DNA of 64,000 nt from JACCZH01 sp963729445 (lineage in GTDB: Bacteria > Chloroflexota > Chloroflexia > Thermomicrobiales > CFX8): positions 1,287,385 to 1,351,384 of the forward strand of contig CAVSNU010000005.1 in the NCBI GenBank assembly GCA_963729445.1. The letters run 5' to 3'. Shown in pieces: positions 1 to 9,275 of the stretch. Within the stretch, counting starts at the first letter, position 1. Each line of letters starts with the position of its first letter. The translations under genes were made by a program, and so were the position numbers. Below the pieces are notes generated by a model. The model saw nothing but the letters and a program-made list of their open reading frames with translations. It made no database searches and had not been told where the DNA came from.

Positions 1-2
1 TC

Positions 3-2936
3 GCCGAATCCGATCCCAACGTCATCTACGTCGGCATGGGCGAGTCGACCATCCGCAGCAACGTCTCCCACGGTGACGGCGTCTATAAATCAACCAACGG
101 TGGCCAGAGCTGGACGAACGTCGGCCTTGCAGAGACTCGTAACATCAGCAAGGTACGCGTACACCCGACGAACCCGGACCTCGTCTACGTCGCCGCTCTC
201 GGCCACGCGCACGGACCCAACCCCGAGCGCGGCGTCTACCGCAGCCAGGATGGCGGTCAATCCTGGGATCTGGTGCTGTTTCGGAGCGAGGATGCCGGCG
301 CGGTGGATCTCGTGTTTGATCCCTCCAATCCGCGCGTCCTCTACGCTGCCTTCTGGGAAGGTGTCCACCGCGCCCATGAGCTGGTAAGCGGTGGTCCTGG
401 CAGCGGACTCTTCCGCTCGATGGACGGCGGCGATACCTGGGAGGACATCACCCGCAACCGCGGGCTGCCCGGGGGGTTGCTGGGCCGCATGGGAGTATCC
501 GCCTCGGCCGCAAAACCTGGGCGCGTCTGGGCCATTATCGAGGCGAAAGAAGGCGGAGTCTTCCGCTCTGAGGATTATGGCACCACCTGGAAGAGCATGG
601 GGGAGCACCGCGAGGTGCGACAGCGTCCCTGGTACTACATGCACATCTTTGCCGACCCGGTGGACGCCGAAACCGTCTGGGTCATGAACCTGAACTCCTG
701 GAAATCGACCGATGGCGCCAAGAGCTTCAACCTGATCACCGGCACCCACGGCGATTACCACGATCTCTGGATCGACCCGAAGAACCCGCAACGCATGATC
801 CAGGGCAACGACGGCGGGGCGACGGTGAGTTTTAACGGCGGTAACACCTGGTCCACGATCTACAACCAGCCGACGACCGAGTTCTACCACGTCACAACCG
901 ACAACCAGGTGCCATACCGGATCTACGGCGCGCAGCAGGACAACAGCACGATCACGGTGGCCAGCCGCTCCCGTCTGGCCGCAATTACCGCCCTCGATAC
1001 CTACGAGGTCGGCGGCGGCGAGAGCGGCTACATCGCGGTCAAGCCCGAAGACCCCAACATCATCTTTGCCGGCAGCTTCGCGGGCTTTCTCACGCGTTAC
1101 GATCATCGCACCGGCCAGCGTCAGAATATCGCCGTCTGGCCCGAGGAATCAGCCGGGTGGGGCGCCAAGGACGTCAAGTACCGTTTTCAGTGGACGTTCC
1201 CGATTCTGCTGTCACCGCATGACTCGAATGTACTTTACGTAACCTCCCAGCACGTGCACCGTTCGACGGACGAAGGGCAGAGCTGGGAGATCGTGAGCCC
1301 GGATCTCACCCGTAACGATCCAGCGAGGATGGGGCCGTCTGGCGGGCCAATTACCATCGACAGCAACGGCATGGACTACTACTGCACCATCTTCGCCTTC
1401 ACAGAGTCGCCGGTGACGAAGGGCGTGCTCTGGGCCGGCTCCGACGATGGCTTGATCCACGTCTCGCGGGACAACGGAGAGACGTGGGAGAACGTGACTC
1501 CGCCCGATCTTCCCGATTGGTCGCTGATCTCGATCATCGACGCTTCGCCGCACGACGCCGGCACCGCCTACGTCGCGGCCGACCGGCATCGGCACGACGA
1601 CTTTGCGCCTTACCTGTATAAGACGAGCGACTACGGCAAGACCTGGACAACGATCGTTGCGGGCATACCAGGCGACGACTTTACGCGCGTGATCCGGGAG
1701 GACCCGAACCGGCGCGGCTTGCTGTACGCGGGAACCGAGACCGGCATCTACGTCTCTTTCGACGACGGCTGCAGCTGGCAGTCACTCCGGCTGAACCTGC
1801 CGGTCGTGCCGGTGCACGATCTGGTCATCAGGGATCAGGATGTGGTGCTGGCGACCCATGGCCGCGGCTTCTGGGTCCTGGACGACGTGACACCACTGTA
1901 CGACCTGACGGCCGAGGCGTTGGAAGAGGATGCGCATCTGTTCGCGCCACGTCCAACGACACGGTTTTTGACGCTGCGCGGTTTCGCCGGAGCGACGGTA
2001 CCCGGCCGGAACTATCAGACCACCGGCACGATCCAGGCCACCATCCGCCACAACGAGACACCCTCCGGCGAGACACAGCGCAAGTTGCTTGACGCCGGCC
2101 AGAATCCACCCGACGGCGTGGTCGTCCGCTACCACCTCAAAGACAAGCCGGAAGGTGAAGTAAAGCTGGCATTCCTGGATGCACAGGGGAACGAGATCAA
2201 GACCTTCTCCAGTCTGAAACCGGAGGTTGATCCTGCCGAAAACGGGCAGAAGGCAGAACCTCTCGTGCCGGTCGAGGCGGGCTTGAACCGCTTCACCTGG
2301 GACATGCGCTACCCGGATGCCTTCAACTTCAAGGGCGCGATCTACCGCTCGGGTGGCGTAACCGGCCCGTTGGCGGCTCCAGGAACCTACACCGTGCGCC
2401 TCAGTGTTGGCGATCGGTGCTGGGAGCAACTGTTCGAGATCCGCAAAGACCCGCGTGTCAGCGCGAGCGATGCCGACCTGCACGAGCAGTTCCAGTTGCT
2501 GATGGAGATTCGTGACAAGCTCACTGACACCAACCGCGCCACGGTACAGCTGCGTGAGCTGCGTAGCCAGATCGATCCGTGGGAAGGGCGCGCCAAGGGA
2601 CGCGAGGGAACAGAGGCTCTGCTGAGCGCCACTCAGGCGCTCAAGGAGAGCCTGAAGGGGATCGAGGAGGAGCTGTTGCAGACAAGCTGGAAGTCATCGC
2701 GCGACGCGCTGACGGCTCCGTCCAAGCTGAACGCCAAGCTCGCCACCCTGATGGGCGTGGTCGCCAGCGCTGACGCCGCCCCAACCCGGCAGGCGCGCGA
2801 AGTCTTCGTCCACCTCGCAGAGCAGGTGGATACCCAGCTGAACCACCTCACCGATCTGATCAAAGAGGATGTTCCAGGCATCAACAAGCTGATCCGAGAG
2901 GCCGATCTACCGGCATTGATCGTCAAAGAGTCCTGA
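3..2936 (+). CDS. BNR/sortilin-type beta-propeller protein, 5' end cut by window edge
   Basis: The reading frame is already open at the left edge (A-E-S-D-P-N-V-I-Y-V-G before the first ATG at 36), so the N-terminus lies outside. It contains many BNR/Asp-box repeats (S-x-D-x-G-x-T-W types such as STNGGQSW, SQDGGQSW, SMDGGDTW, SRDNGETW, TSDYGKTW) spread over roughly residues 20-600. This is the pattern of sortilin/VPS10-like or xyloglucanase-like beta-propellers. The C-terminal third (about residues 640-960) is a Fn3-like segment followed by a helical region, as in the large family often annotated as glycosyl hydrolase. No catalytic residues can be assigned from sequence alone. Such proteins are usually exported, but the signal peptide region is not visible here. 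Confidence 0.85.
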   Translation, partial: AESDPNVIYVGMGESTIRSNVSHGDGVYKSTNGGQSWTNVGLAETRNISKVRVHPTNPDLVYVAALGHAHGPNPERGVYRSQDGGQSWDLVLFRSEDAGAVDLVFDPSNPRVLYAAFWEGVHRAHELVSGGPGSGLFRSMDGGDTWEDITRNRGLPGGLLGRMGVSASAAKPGRVWAIIEAKEGGVFRSEDYGTTWKSMGEHREVRQRPWYYMHIFADPVDAETVWVMNLNSWKSTDGAKSFNLITGTHGDYHDLWIDPKNPQRMIQGNDGGATVSFNGGNTWSTIYNQPTTEFYHVTTDNQVPYRIYGAQQDNSTITVASRSRLAAITALDTYEVGGGESGYIAVKPEDPNIIFAGSFAGFLTRYDHRTGQRQNIAVWPEESAGWGAKDVKYRFQWTFPILLSPHDSNVLYVTSQHVHRSTDEGQSWEIVSPDLTRNDPARMGPSGGPITIDSNGMDYYCTIFAFTESPVTKGVLWAGSDDGLIHVSRDNGETWENVTPPDLPDWSLISIIDASPHDAGTAYVAADRHRHDDFAPYLYKTSDYGKTWTTIVAGIPGDDFTRVIREDPNRRGLLYAGTETGIYVSFDDGCSWQSLRLNLPVVPVHDLVIRDQDVVLATHGRGFWVLDDVTPLYDLTAEALEEDAHLFAPRPTTRFLTLRGFAGATVPGRNYQTTGTIQATIRHNETPSGETQRKLLDAGQNPPDGVVVRYHLKDKPEGEVKLAFLDAQGNEIKTFSSLKPEVDPAENGQKAEPLVPVEAGLNRFTWDMRYPDAFNFKGAIYRSGGVTGPLAAPGTYTVRLSVGDRCWEQLFEIRKDPRVSASDADLHEQFQLLMEIRDKLTDTNRATVQLRELRSQIDPWEGRAKGREGTEALLSATQALKESLKGIEEELLQTSWKSSRDALTAPSKLNAKLATLMGVVASADAAPTRQAREVFVHLAEQVDTQLNHLTDLIKEDVPGINKLIREADLPALIVKES

Positions 2937-2957
2937 TCCGCTTGAAGTCGAAACGGC

Positions 2958-2985
2958 TCGGGCGGGGCAGTGCCTCGCCCGATTT
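2958..2985 (+). terminator. Hairpin after the BNR gene, probable terminator
   Basis: A GC-rich stem (TCGGGCG paired with CGCCCGA, with inner GGCA/TGCC pairing) starts about 20 bases after the BNR stop codon and is followed by a short ATTT run. The weak T tract makes it a moderate candidate for Rho-independent termination. Confidence 0.5.
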
Positions 2986-3015
2986 CATGGATGTACTGTA
3001 CATAAAGGAAAGATC

Positions 3016-3690
3016 ATGCTGGACGAGCGATTATCCGAAAACGTGCTGGCGCGTCGATCCGCGCTACCCCTGAAGGTCGCGCCGGTGACGCTAGAAGGGC
3101 GATCGGTTCGCCTTCAACCGCTCGACCTCGAGCGTGATGCCAGCCCGCTCTTCGCGGTGTCGAATGGTGAGGCCGCGCGACTGGGAGATCGGGAGGTCGA
3201 TTCGTACGATGCCGATGAGCTCGTCTGGCGCTATATGCTCGGAGGTCCGTTCGCGGATGTGGAGTCGTTCTCTGACTATCTGCGGGCGCTGGTCGACATG
3301 CCGAACGGTCTGTGCCTCACGGTGATCGATGTGCCGACCGATCAGCCAGTCGGAGTCGTCACGTTCATGAGCAACGTGCCCGAACACCTGAAGGTCGAGC
3401 TGGGCAACATCTGGTACAGCCCGCTGGTTCAGCGCACCGCCGCGAACACCGAAGCGACCTATCTCATGCTGCGACATGCCTTCGAGCTCGGCTACCGGAG
3501 GGTTGAGTGGAAATGCAACGCAAAGAACGAGCGCTCACGCAAGGCAGCCCTGCGGATGGGGTTTCAGTTTGAGGGTATCCAGGAATCGCACGTCATCATC
3601 AAGGACCGCAACCGCGACACCGCCTGGTTCCGCATCCTGGACCGCGAGTGGCCGGAGGTGAAGGATCGATTGGAGGACATGCTCAAATAG
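3016..3690 (+). CDS. GNAT family N-acetyltransferase (RimJ/RimL-like)
   Basis: A 224-residue protein with the RimL/YdaF-type GNAT layout: an N-terminal RLQPLD strand, a central PVGVVTF strand, and the acetyl-CoA region around residues 140-185 (NTEATYLMLRHAFE, then RVEWKCNAKNERSRKAALRMGF). The N-x-x-S-x-x-A-x-x-x-G-F pattern is characteristic of N-terminal protein or amino-group acetyltransferases. The ATG at 3016 has an AAGGAAAG Shine-Dalgarno-like sequence just upstream. The substrate cannot be told from sequence. The gene stands alone between the BNR gene and a short opposite-strand peptide. Confidence 0.88.
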   Translation: MLDERLSENVLARRSALPLKVAPVTLEGRSVRLQPLDLERDASPLFAVSNGEAARLGDREVDSYDADELVWRYMLGGPFADVESFSDYLRALVDMPNGLCLTVIDVPTDQPVGVVTFMSNVPEHLKVELGNIWYSPLVQRTAANTEATYLMLRHAFELGYRRVEWKCNAKNERSRKAALRMGFQFEGIQESHVIIKDRNRDTAWFRILDREWPEVKDRLEDMLK

Positions 3691-3810
3691 GGCATCAAAG
3701 AAATATTGGAGGTATCCGTCGGGGATGCTCAGGTGCGTGCCTCCCACTGTGTGATGGTCTGGCATGGAGTGTGAGATCGAGAGAATGCTCCCGGCAGCTG
3801 AGATTCCTGC

Positions 3811-3960
3811 CTATTTCCACAACCCATATTTGTTGCGCTCGCGATCGCCATACTGGTGCATGTGATCGGCCTGGTGCTTGTGGATGTGCTTCCAAACCGC
3901 TCCCGAGCCCAGCATGATAGATATTGCCGCGGCAATGCCAAGGATCGTGAACCAGTCCAC
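3811..3960 (-). CDS. Small single-span membrane protein (49 aa), His-rich
   Basis: This minus-strand frame gives one hydrophobic helix (WFTILGIAAAISIMLGSG) followed by a charged His-rich tail (KHIHKHQADHMHQYGDRER) ending at TAG. The GTG at 3960 has AAAGGGGG a few bases upstream and is preferred. An ATG five codons earlier (3975) would add M-K-G-G-A but lacks an obvious ribosome site. No family was recognised. The membrane segment, the clean polar tail and the ribosome site suggest a genuine small protein. Confidence 0.45.
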   Translation of the reverse strand: MDWFTILGIAAAISIMLGSGAVWKHIHKHQADHMHQYGDRERNKYGLWK

Positions 3961-4257
3961 AGCGCCCCCTTTCATGCATCAACAATGAGTAAGAGATTGT
4001 AGGTCCCCATTAGATTCCGCATATGACAAGGGGTCCTCGAGTTTGAGATTTTGGGTGCCGATCTCGTACGTTATACCATCTTCCTGCCAGCGCAACTGCA
4101 GGACGGATATGCCAGCTTCGCGAGGCTGGTAGCGGAGTAGGCTATCACCCCCGGGACTCGATGGGTTCTGTTAGGTTCTTTCCGAGCTCCCAGGACCGTC
4201 ACGAAGCTCTCACGCTAGACGTTGGGCAATCACCACGTTCACGCTGTGAGCCCAAGG

Positions 4258-4534
4258 TCACGAGTGCCCTGTCATGCCCAACCGCGCGCTACGTTGCTCT
4301 CCACGTCTCTCGATTCGTGGCCTGCGCGTAGTCCCACAGACCCAATGCTGGTGTCGTCACGATGATGCTGCGGCACGTTCCCGGTGCCCTTGCGTGCGAC
4401 TGCGACTCCGTCAGTGCTGGACAGACCAGGAGCATTTCGCGCGTCGCCCACGCATTGTGCCGGAAGCCGTCGACTAGTTCATCTTCGACACCAAGGATCA
4501 AGCCAAATTCATTATCGAGGGGAGAACTTGACAT
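4258..4534 (-). pseudogene. Decayed DinB-family gene fragment
   Basis: On the minus strand the frame encodes GFRHNAWATREMLLVC, then APGTCRSII. This is the start of a DinB/YfiT-type four-helix protein (usual form FRHNAWAT...L...PGTYGSI). After the SII the expected continuation H-x-H-W-V appears only in another reading frame (HQHWVCGTT), and the similarity then fades before a stop near 4258. The metal-ligand C-terminal half is not recognisable. It lies just downstream of an intact, different DinB gene on the same strand. It reads as a remnant rather than a working gene; one sequence error alone would not restore the full length. Confidence 0.6.
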
Positions 4535-4559
4535 AGGATCGGGCGCGTAGCTTGACTGG

Positions 4560-5042
4560 CTAGATGCCCTGCGTCATATGCTCCCAAAGCAGGAGATCGA
4601 CTTCGGGCAGATTCGGCACGCTGAGACGTTCGAGAATATGCAGCGCCTCGCTACGGTGCTCCGCATTGTGAATGGTGACGTGGAGGATCGTGCCGCCGAA
4701 TGTCGCGCGTTCGTCGAAGTGATCCACGAAGGTGTCATCCAGGCGCTGCTCGTCATGCACCCGGCGCGCGAACGACGCGAAGGTCGCGTACGAGCGCTCG
4801 TGGCGCTCGATCAGTGCAGCGATTGAGCGCTGGCCCTCGCGCTCCCTCGTCACCGGTTGCTCGGCCATCAACGCGGTCCAGGCAGCCACATTGAAGATCA
4901 TGTGATCGAACGTCTCGCGCAGCGTCCTGTGTCCGATATCGAACGGCTGATCCAGCTGCGCGTCGGTCAGGTCGCGGCTCAGTTCGAGGAGACATGTCGT
5001 AGCCCAGCGGTCGTGACCCAACAGCCGATCAAGCAGATCCAT
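4560..5042 (-). CDS. DinB family protein (putative metal-dependent enzyme)
   Basis: A 160-residue DinB/YfiT-like protein. The start (MDLLDRLLGHDRWATTCLLE) is the typical first helix with the H-D-x-W-A-T motif. The other His ligands expected for the metal site are FDHMIFN near residue 48 and the late HVTIHNAEHRSEAL motif near residue 125. DinB-fold proteins bind Ni or Zn and include bacillithiol S-transferases and mycothiol-dependent enzymes; the reaction of this one is unknown. The ORF is intact and starts with ATG. A decayed relative lies directly downstream. Confidence 0.87.
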   Translation of the reverse strand: MDLLDRLLGHDRWATTCLLELSRDLTDAQLDQPFDIGHRTLRETFDHMIFNVAAWTALMAEQPVTREREGQRSIAALIERHERSYATFASFARRVHDEQRLDDTFVDHFDERATFGGTILHVTIHNAEHRSEALHILERLSVPNLPEVDLLLWEHMTQGI

Positions 5043-5162
5043 CCGATACCTTCCATATACAGCTCACACCTCAAGTGTTCGAGATGTACTCATGATAGAC
5101 GAATATGCGTCAATCGCTCACGCTCATGAGCGAAGCGACGCGCAGTGTCGACGCAGGGGGAA

Positions 5163-5486
5163 TCACGCTCGTGCCTCAAGGCCTGTCACTGTTTTGCGGA
5201 TAAGTGTCCTTGTGCGCAAGAAGGCAGCCCCCCGCAGAAAGGGCGTGTCCCGCGAAATGACCGTGCTGATCACCCGGGAGGTGGAAAGGGCCTCGTAGCT
5301 ATTGCGCTCGCGGATTCTGTCATCGTGACCCAGAATGATGACCTCGCTTGCTGCCGCTGCTGTATTCGTTGCCGCGGCGATTGCGTCTGCCTGCGTTCGA
5401 TGCCGGGATGATAAGTGCGTGTTGCCCTCACCACGAACACCCCAACCATCTTCAGTCGGGACAACCCACTGGTTCTTGCCTGCCAT
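5163..5486 (-). CDS. DUF2188 domain protein
   Basis: The N-terminal half (NQWVVPTEDGWGVRGEGN, then TQADAIAAA and the end IRERNSY) matches the short DUF2188 fold: a beta-strand pair, a helix, and a final G-x-D-x-R-I-R-E-R-x-S-Y strand. The ATG at 5486 is chosen because GGGAGG lies five bases upstream; an upstream in-frame ATG at 5513 has no such site. After the domain the frame continues about 40 residues (SRVISTVISRD onward) with no recognised similarity, unusual for this normally about 75-residue family, so the tail may be a fortuitous extension. Function unknown. Confidence 0.75.
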   Translation of the reverse strand: MAGKNQWVVPTEDGWGVRGEGNTHLSSRHRTQADAIAAATNTAAAASEVIILGHDDRIRERNSYEALSTSRVISTVISRDTPFLRGAAFLRTRTLIRKTVTGLEARA

Positions 5487-5676
5487 GGCCGCCTCCCAAT
5501 TGTTGGTCCACAAAGATGGTCCGAGTGTAGCACACGCGTTCTATACACGAGAGAAACCTCGAGCTGCCTGCTGCTGATCATAATGGAGGTATGTCCGGAC
5601 AGTTGCGTATATTTCGACTGATGGTAAGATCGGTCTGGTAGGCGTACGCGAGCGCTACTGCTGAAGGGACTATCCA

Positions 5677-6138
5677 ATGACGACAACCGTGCTCGAACGC
5701 GAGCCCGTGACGGCAACCGACGCTGAGCAACCGGTTCTCAACCGAATCGAGCATCTCCTGGAGGGCGAGGCTGAAGGTACGGCCCGCCTGATCGGTCCGT
5801 CCGGTGAGTCTATTGAGCTTCCGAGAACGCTGTACGACATCCTTCGCCAGGTCGTCCATCACCTGACCCACGAGCAAGCGGTCTCGATCGTGCCGGTCGG
5901 CAAGGAGCTCACTACCCAGCAGGCTGCCGATTTGCTGAACGTCTCCCGACCATACCTCATCCGACTGCTGGAACGTGATGAGATTCCGTATCGACGAGTG
6001 GGAACACACCGGCGCATTCAGTTTGGTGACCTGATGGCGTACAAACACCAGCGCGACCAGGAGCGCCGTAGCGGCCTGCGTCAACTGACCAGAATGAGTC
6101 AGCAGCTCGGGCTCTATAAGAAGACTTCGAAGCGCTGA
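5677..6138 (+). CDS. Helix-turn-helix (excisionase-type) antitoxin of a PIN toxin pair
   Basis: A 153-residue protein whose C-terminal part (about residues 77-125) is an excisionase/MerR-like HTH: ELTTQQAADLLNVSRPYLIR, then LLERDEIPYRRVGTHRRI. The N-terminal region is a helical arm (LYDILRQVVHHLTHEQAVSI), the layout seen in DNA-binding antitoxins that precede PIN-domain genes. The stop codon lies three bases before the PIN gene start, so the two are co-transcribed. By analogy it would neutralise the PIN RNase and repress its own promoter; this is inferred. Confidence 0.85.
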   Translation: MTTTVLEREPVTATDAEQPVLNRIEHLLEGEAEGTARLIGPSGESIELPRTLYDILRQVVHHLTHEQAVSIVPVGKELTTQQAADLLNVSRPYLIRLLERDEIPYRRVGTHRRIQFGDLMAYKHQRDQERRSGLRQLTRMSQQLGLYKKTSKR

Positions 6139-6141
6139 GCG

Positions 6142-6691
6142 GTGTCGACGTTTGCCGTCGTCCTCGACGCCAACGTGCTGATTCCGGCCGCGCCGCGCGA
6201 TACTCTCCTGCGGGCGGCCGAAGCGGGCCTCTACCGTCCGCACTGGAGCGAAGCGATTCTCGCTGAGGTGGAACGCAACCTCGTGGAGCAAGGGAGACGA
6301 CGCGCCGAGCGCCAACCGGCTCGTTAACGTGCTGCGCGCGGTCTTCCCAGAAGCAGCCGTTGCTGGGTACGAAGGTCTGCTTGAAGGGATGAGCAATCAT
6401 CCCAAGGATGGCCACGTCCTGGCGGTCGGCGTCGGGGTACACGCCCAGTTGATCGTGACCGAGAACTTGCGCGACTTTCCAGATACGGCGCTTGCACCGT
6501 ATGACATCGAGGCCCAGTCGCTTGACGAGTTCCTGAGCCACTTGTTCTCGCTTGCACCGGCGCGGATGACGCGGGTTGTTTGTGAGCAAGCGGCCGACCT
6601 TGAGGACCCGCCGATGACGGTCGAGGAGGTGCTCGCTGCCCTCGCAACATGGGCACCGACCTTCGTTGCATCCGTGGCGAAACGCCTTTGA
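6142..6691 (+). CDS. PIN-domain toxin (VapC-like RNase), frameshifted
   Basis: The GTG start at 6142 gives STFAVVLDANVLIPAA, with the first acidic PIN residue in L-D-A-N-V-L. Near 6290 the frame breaks: E-Q-G should continue D-D-A-P-S-A-N-R-L, but one extra base (CAAGGGAGAC) throws it to a stop at 6327. The rest (VLRAVFPEA... HPKDGHVLAVGV... QLIVTENLRDF) continues in the +1 frame to 6691 and carries the remaining conserved Asp/Asn residues. Restored length is about 182 residues, normal for this group. A single-base insertion that otherwise leaves good coding on both sides favours a sequencing error over decay. Confidence 0.8.
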
Positions 6692-6857
6692 ACACTCGAT
6701 CAGGCGTCACCGCACGAAGGTCTCTGAGGCGAGTCACAGCTGCCTGTCATGTCAGTTGCCTGACACGATGCGTGAGCTGCCAGGTTACACTCGCGTGATG
6801 TGGGCAGCGTCTTTCCGACCTGCCCACACCACAGAATGATTCACGGGGCGATCTGGA

Positions 6858-8309
6858 TCAAGCCGTCGGTACTGGAGCTGTGACGCTCGGCCTGATGTTC
6901 TTGTTCATCCTGAAATGGTTCTCAGGATCGTAGCGGTTTTTCACGTCCACCAATCGGTCATAGATGTGCGGCGCATAGGCCTGGCGCGTCCGGTCGTCCC
7001 CGTCGTCCGCGTTCAGGAAGTTGACGTATGTGCCGCCGGACGAGTGCGGCTGAACGTCGTTGAAGAAGTCACGCGCCCAGCCGATGTGCCGGCCGGATTC
7101 TTCGGCCGATTCCCACGACGCCTGAATCGCGATGATGTGCTCGGCGTCGCGGTGCGCCATCGCCGTGGCGTCAGCAGGCACCCGCCGGGCCGCTCCGCCC
7201 AGGTGCATGATGAGCGTGGATGACATCGGCGAGGTGAATTTCGCACAGTGCTCCATCAGCGCATCCGCCAGCTCGTCGCTGAACTCATTGAAGTAGTCCG
7301 ACTTCCAGTAGTAATGGCGCCCGGACGGCTGCCCGGCGTCGAGAAAGGCTTGATGCTCGACAAACGGTTTCGGCGCGATCGTGTCGACCAGCGGTGAGCC
7401 AAACTCCTTGACCCGTCTCACATGCGGTTCGGCCTCGTCAAGCGGTCCGGCGTAGCTGACCGCGATCGCGACGACCGGTTTGCCATGCATCTCAGCGGGG
7501 ATAAACGGCATCGGCGGCGCGATCCGCAGCACCAGCAGACAGGTCAGTTCCTCGGGAGCCGACGCAGTGACGTCTCGATACAGTTGAATGACGTCGGCCA
7601 CACGATCCATTGGATGGAAGACGATTCCCGCCATCACCTGCGGGCCGAGTGCTTGCGCCTCGTATTCAAACTGTGTGACGATGCCGAAGTTTCCCCCTCC
7701 ACCGGCCAGAGCCCAGAACAGATCCGGATGGTTATGTGGAGTTGCCGTGAGCACCTGCCCGTCCCAGGTCACGACCTCCGCGGCTCGCAGCCAGTCACAG
7801 GTATAGCCCCACTTGCGCGTTAACCAGCCGAATCCTCCGCCCAGGGTATAGCCAGCGATTCCAGTCGTGGAAATGATGCCCCCCGGGACGATCAAGCCGT
7901 GCCGTTGAGTCTCTCGATCGAGATCACCCAGCGTATTTCCCGGTCCAGCCTGGATCCGATGACGCTCGCGATCGACCTGGATGTCCTTCATCAAGGACAG
8001 ATCGATCATCAGACCGCCATCGCACAGAGCAGTGCCGGCGATGTTGTGCCCGCCGCCGCGCACCGAGACGAGCAGGTCATGGGCGCGGGCGAAGTTGACA
8101 CTCTCGACGACATCCGCAGTATCGGTACAACGAGCGATCAGTGCCGGACGCTTGTCGATCATGCCATTCCAGATGCGTCGCGCCTCGTCGTAGCCCGAAT
8201 GCCCGGGCTGCAACAACGGTCCGCGCAGCCGGGTCGCCAGGCCGGCAACGGCGGATTCAGGTATCGTCTTCTCGCGGCCGCCGGACGTTCGCATACGATA
8301 GCTCGTCAT
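6858..8309 (-). CDS. FAD-binding oxidoreductase, berberine-bridge (BBE) type
   Basis: A 483-residue oxidase of the PCMH/VAO superfamily. The N-terminal FAD domain shows VSVRGGGHNIAG (His for 8-alpha linkage) and GYTCDWL (Cys for a 6-S-cysteinyl bond), so the flavin is probably bicovalently held. The TLGGGFGWLTRKWG and GGGGNFGIVTQF loops are classic for the family. The C-terminus has the BBE signature YVNFLN...YDPENHFRMNKNI. Members oxidise sugars, alkaloids or phenolics with O2; the substrate here is unknown. It is transcribed away from the HxlR regulator at 8547, which may control it. No signal peptide is evident. Confidence 0.92.
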   Translation of the reverse strand: MTSYRMRTSGGREKTIPESAVAGLATRLRGPLLQPGHSGYDEARRIWNGMIDKRPALIARCTDTADVVESVNFARAHDLLVSVRGGGHNIAGTALCDGGLMIDLSLMKDIQVDRERHRIQAGPGNTLGDLDRETQRHGLIVPGGIISTTGIAGYTLGGGFGWLTRKWGYTCDWLRAAEVVTWDGQVLTATPHNHPDLFWALAGGGGNFGIVTQFEYEAQALGPQVMAGIVFHPMDRVADVIQLYRDVTASAPEELTCLLVLRIAPPMPFIPAEMHGKPVVAIAVSYAGPLDEAEPHVRRVKEFGSPLVDTIAPKPFVEHQAFLDAGQPSGRHYYWKSDYFNEFSDELADALMEHCAKFTSPMSSTLIMHLGGAARRVPADATAMAHRDAEHIIAIQASWESAEESGRHIGWARDFFNDVQPHSSGGTYVNFLNADDGDDRTRQAYAPHIYDRLVDVKNRYDPENHFRMNKNIRPSVTAPVPTA

Positions 8310-8546
8310 GTCGTCCTCCTTCCCTTTGCGGGAGTGCTGCCATGCGATGTCAATCCTCCCTTACAGCTTGCGCATAAGTAGAGGCCCGGACAAGTACGAT
8401 TTCTGTACCGCGATCGCGAGCAAGCAGAGGCCCTTCAACGAGCGCCGTTGAGCGATTTGCTACACGCGCACTGGGGGAAATCTCCTGGCTATCGGCGACT
8501 ACCGATTCCGTGTTCTGCGCCCGGGAAGTTGAGTAGACTTCATATT

Positions 8547-9275
8547 ATGGTACGTAACGGAGGATACGGTCAGTTTTGCCCAGTGGCGAAAGCAGCCGAG
8601 ATCGTCGCCGAACGGTGGACACCTCTCGTGCTGCGAGAACTGCTGTGCGGCAGCCATCGGTTTAACGACATCCATCGTGGAGTGCCGCTGATGTCGAAAT
8701 CGCTGCTGTCCAAGCGCTTGAAGGAGCTCGAGCACGCGGGATTGCTTGAGCGCCGGGTCATGCCTTCGGAGAACGTGCAAGCCTATTACCTGACACAAGC
8801 CGGCGAAGAGCTCCGTCCGATCGTTGAGGCTCTCGGCCACTGGGGGCATCGCTTCGTCCGCAGTAACTTTGAACAGCAGGACCTGGATCCCTCGCTGCTC
8901 ATGTGGGACATGCGCCGCCGGATCCGGCCGGCGCACCTGCCCGACGGACGGGTGGTTATCGAATTTGTCTTCCCGGATCAACCGGCCAACCAGCGGCGGT
9001 GGTGGCTACTGAAGGAACCGGGGAGCGACGAGCTCGATCTCTGCCTCCAGCACCCTGGGTACGACGTTGATCTGACCATCTCCTCCCCACTCGCCATTCT
9101 CAGCCGCATCTGGGTTGGTGATCTGGAAAGCTCGGTCGCCCTGCGATCCGGCGCATTCACCCTTGAAGGTGCGACCGCGCTGAAGCGGAGCGTCCATGAC
9201 TGGATTCGATTGAGCCTCTTCGCCCAGGCACCACCGGTTGAAGCTCAGGAGAGCGCGTCGTCCACTGCCTGGTGA
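8547..9275 (+). CDS. HxlR-family transcriptional regulator with C-terminal extension
   Basis: Residues 1-100 form a HxlR winged helix: GQFCPVAKAAEIVAERWTPL, then RFNDIHRGVPLMSKSLLSKR, LKELEHAGLLERR and the YYLTQAGEEL wing. The conserved N-terminal Cys (Cys12 region) is present. The ATG at 8547 was chosen because HxlR proteins begin close to this Cys; a TTG 33 codons upstream would add an unlikely leader. The extra 130 residues (about 110-242) form a second domain resembling the SCP2-like sterol-binding tail sometimes fused to HxlR proteins (assignment tentative). It is divergent from the FAD oxidoreductase across a 237-base gap, the usual arrangement for a local regulator. Confidence 0.87.
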   Translation: MVRNGGYGQFCPVAKAAEIVAERWTPLVLRELLCGSHRFNDIHRGVPLMSKSLLSKRLKELEHAGLLERRVMPSENVQAYYLTQAGEELRPIVEALGHWGHRFVRSNFEQQDLDPSLLMWDMRRRIRPAHLPDGRVVIEFVFPDQPANQRRWWLLKEPGSDELDLCLQHPGYDVDLTISSPLAILSRIWVGDLESSVALRSGAFTLEGATALKRSVHDWIRLSLFAQAPPVEAQESASSTAW

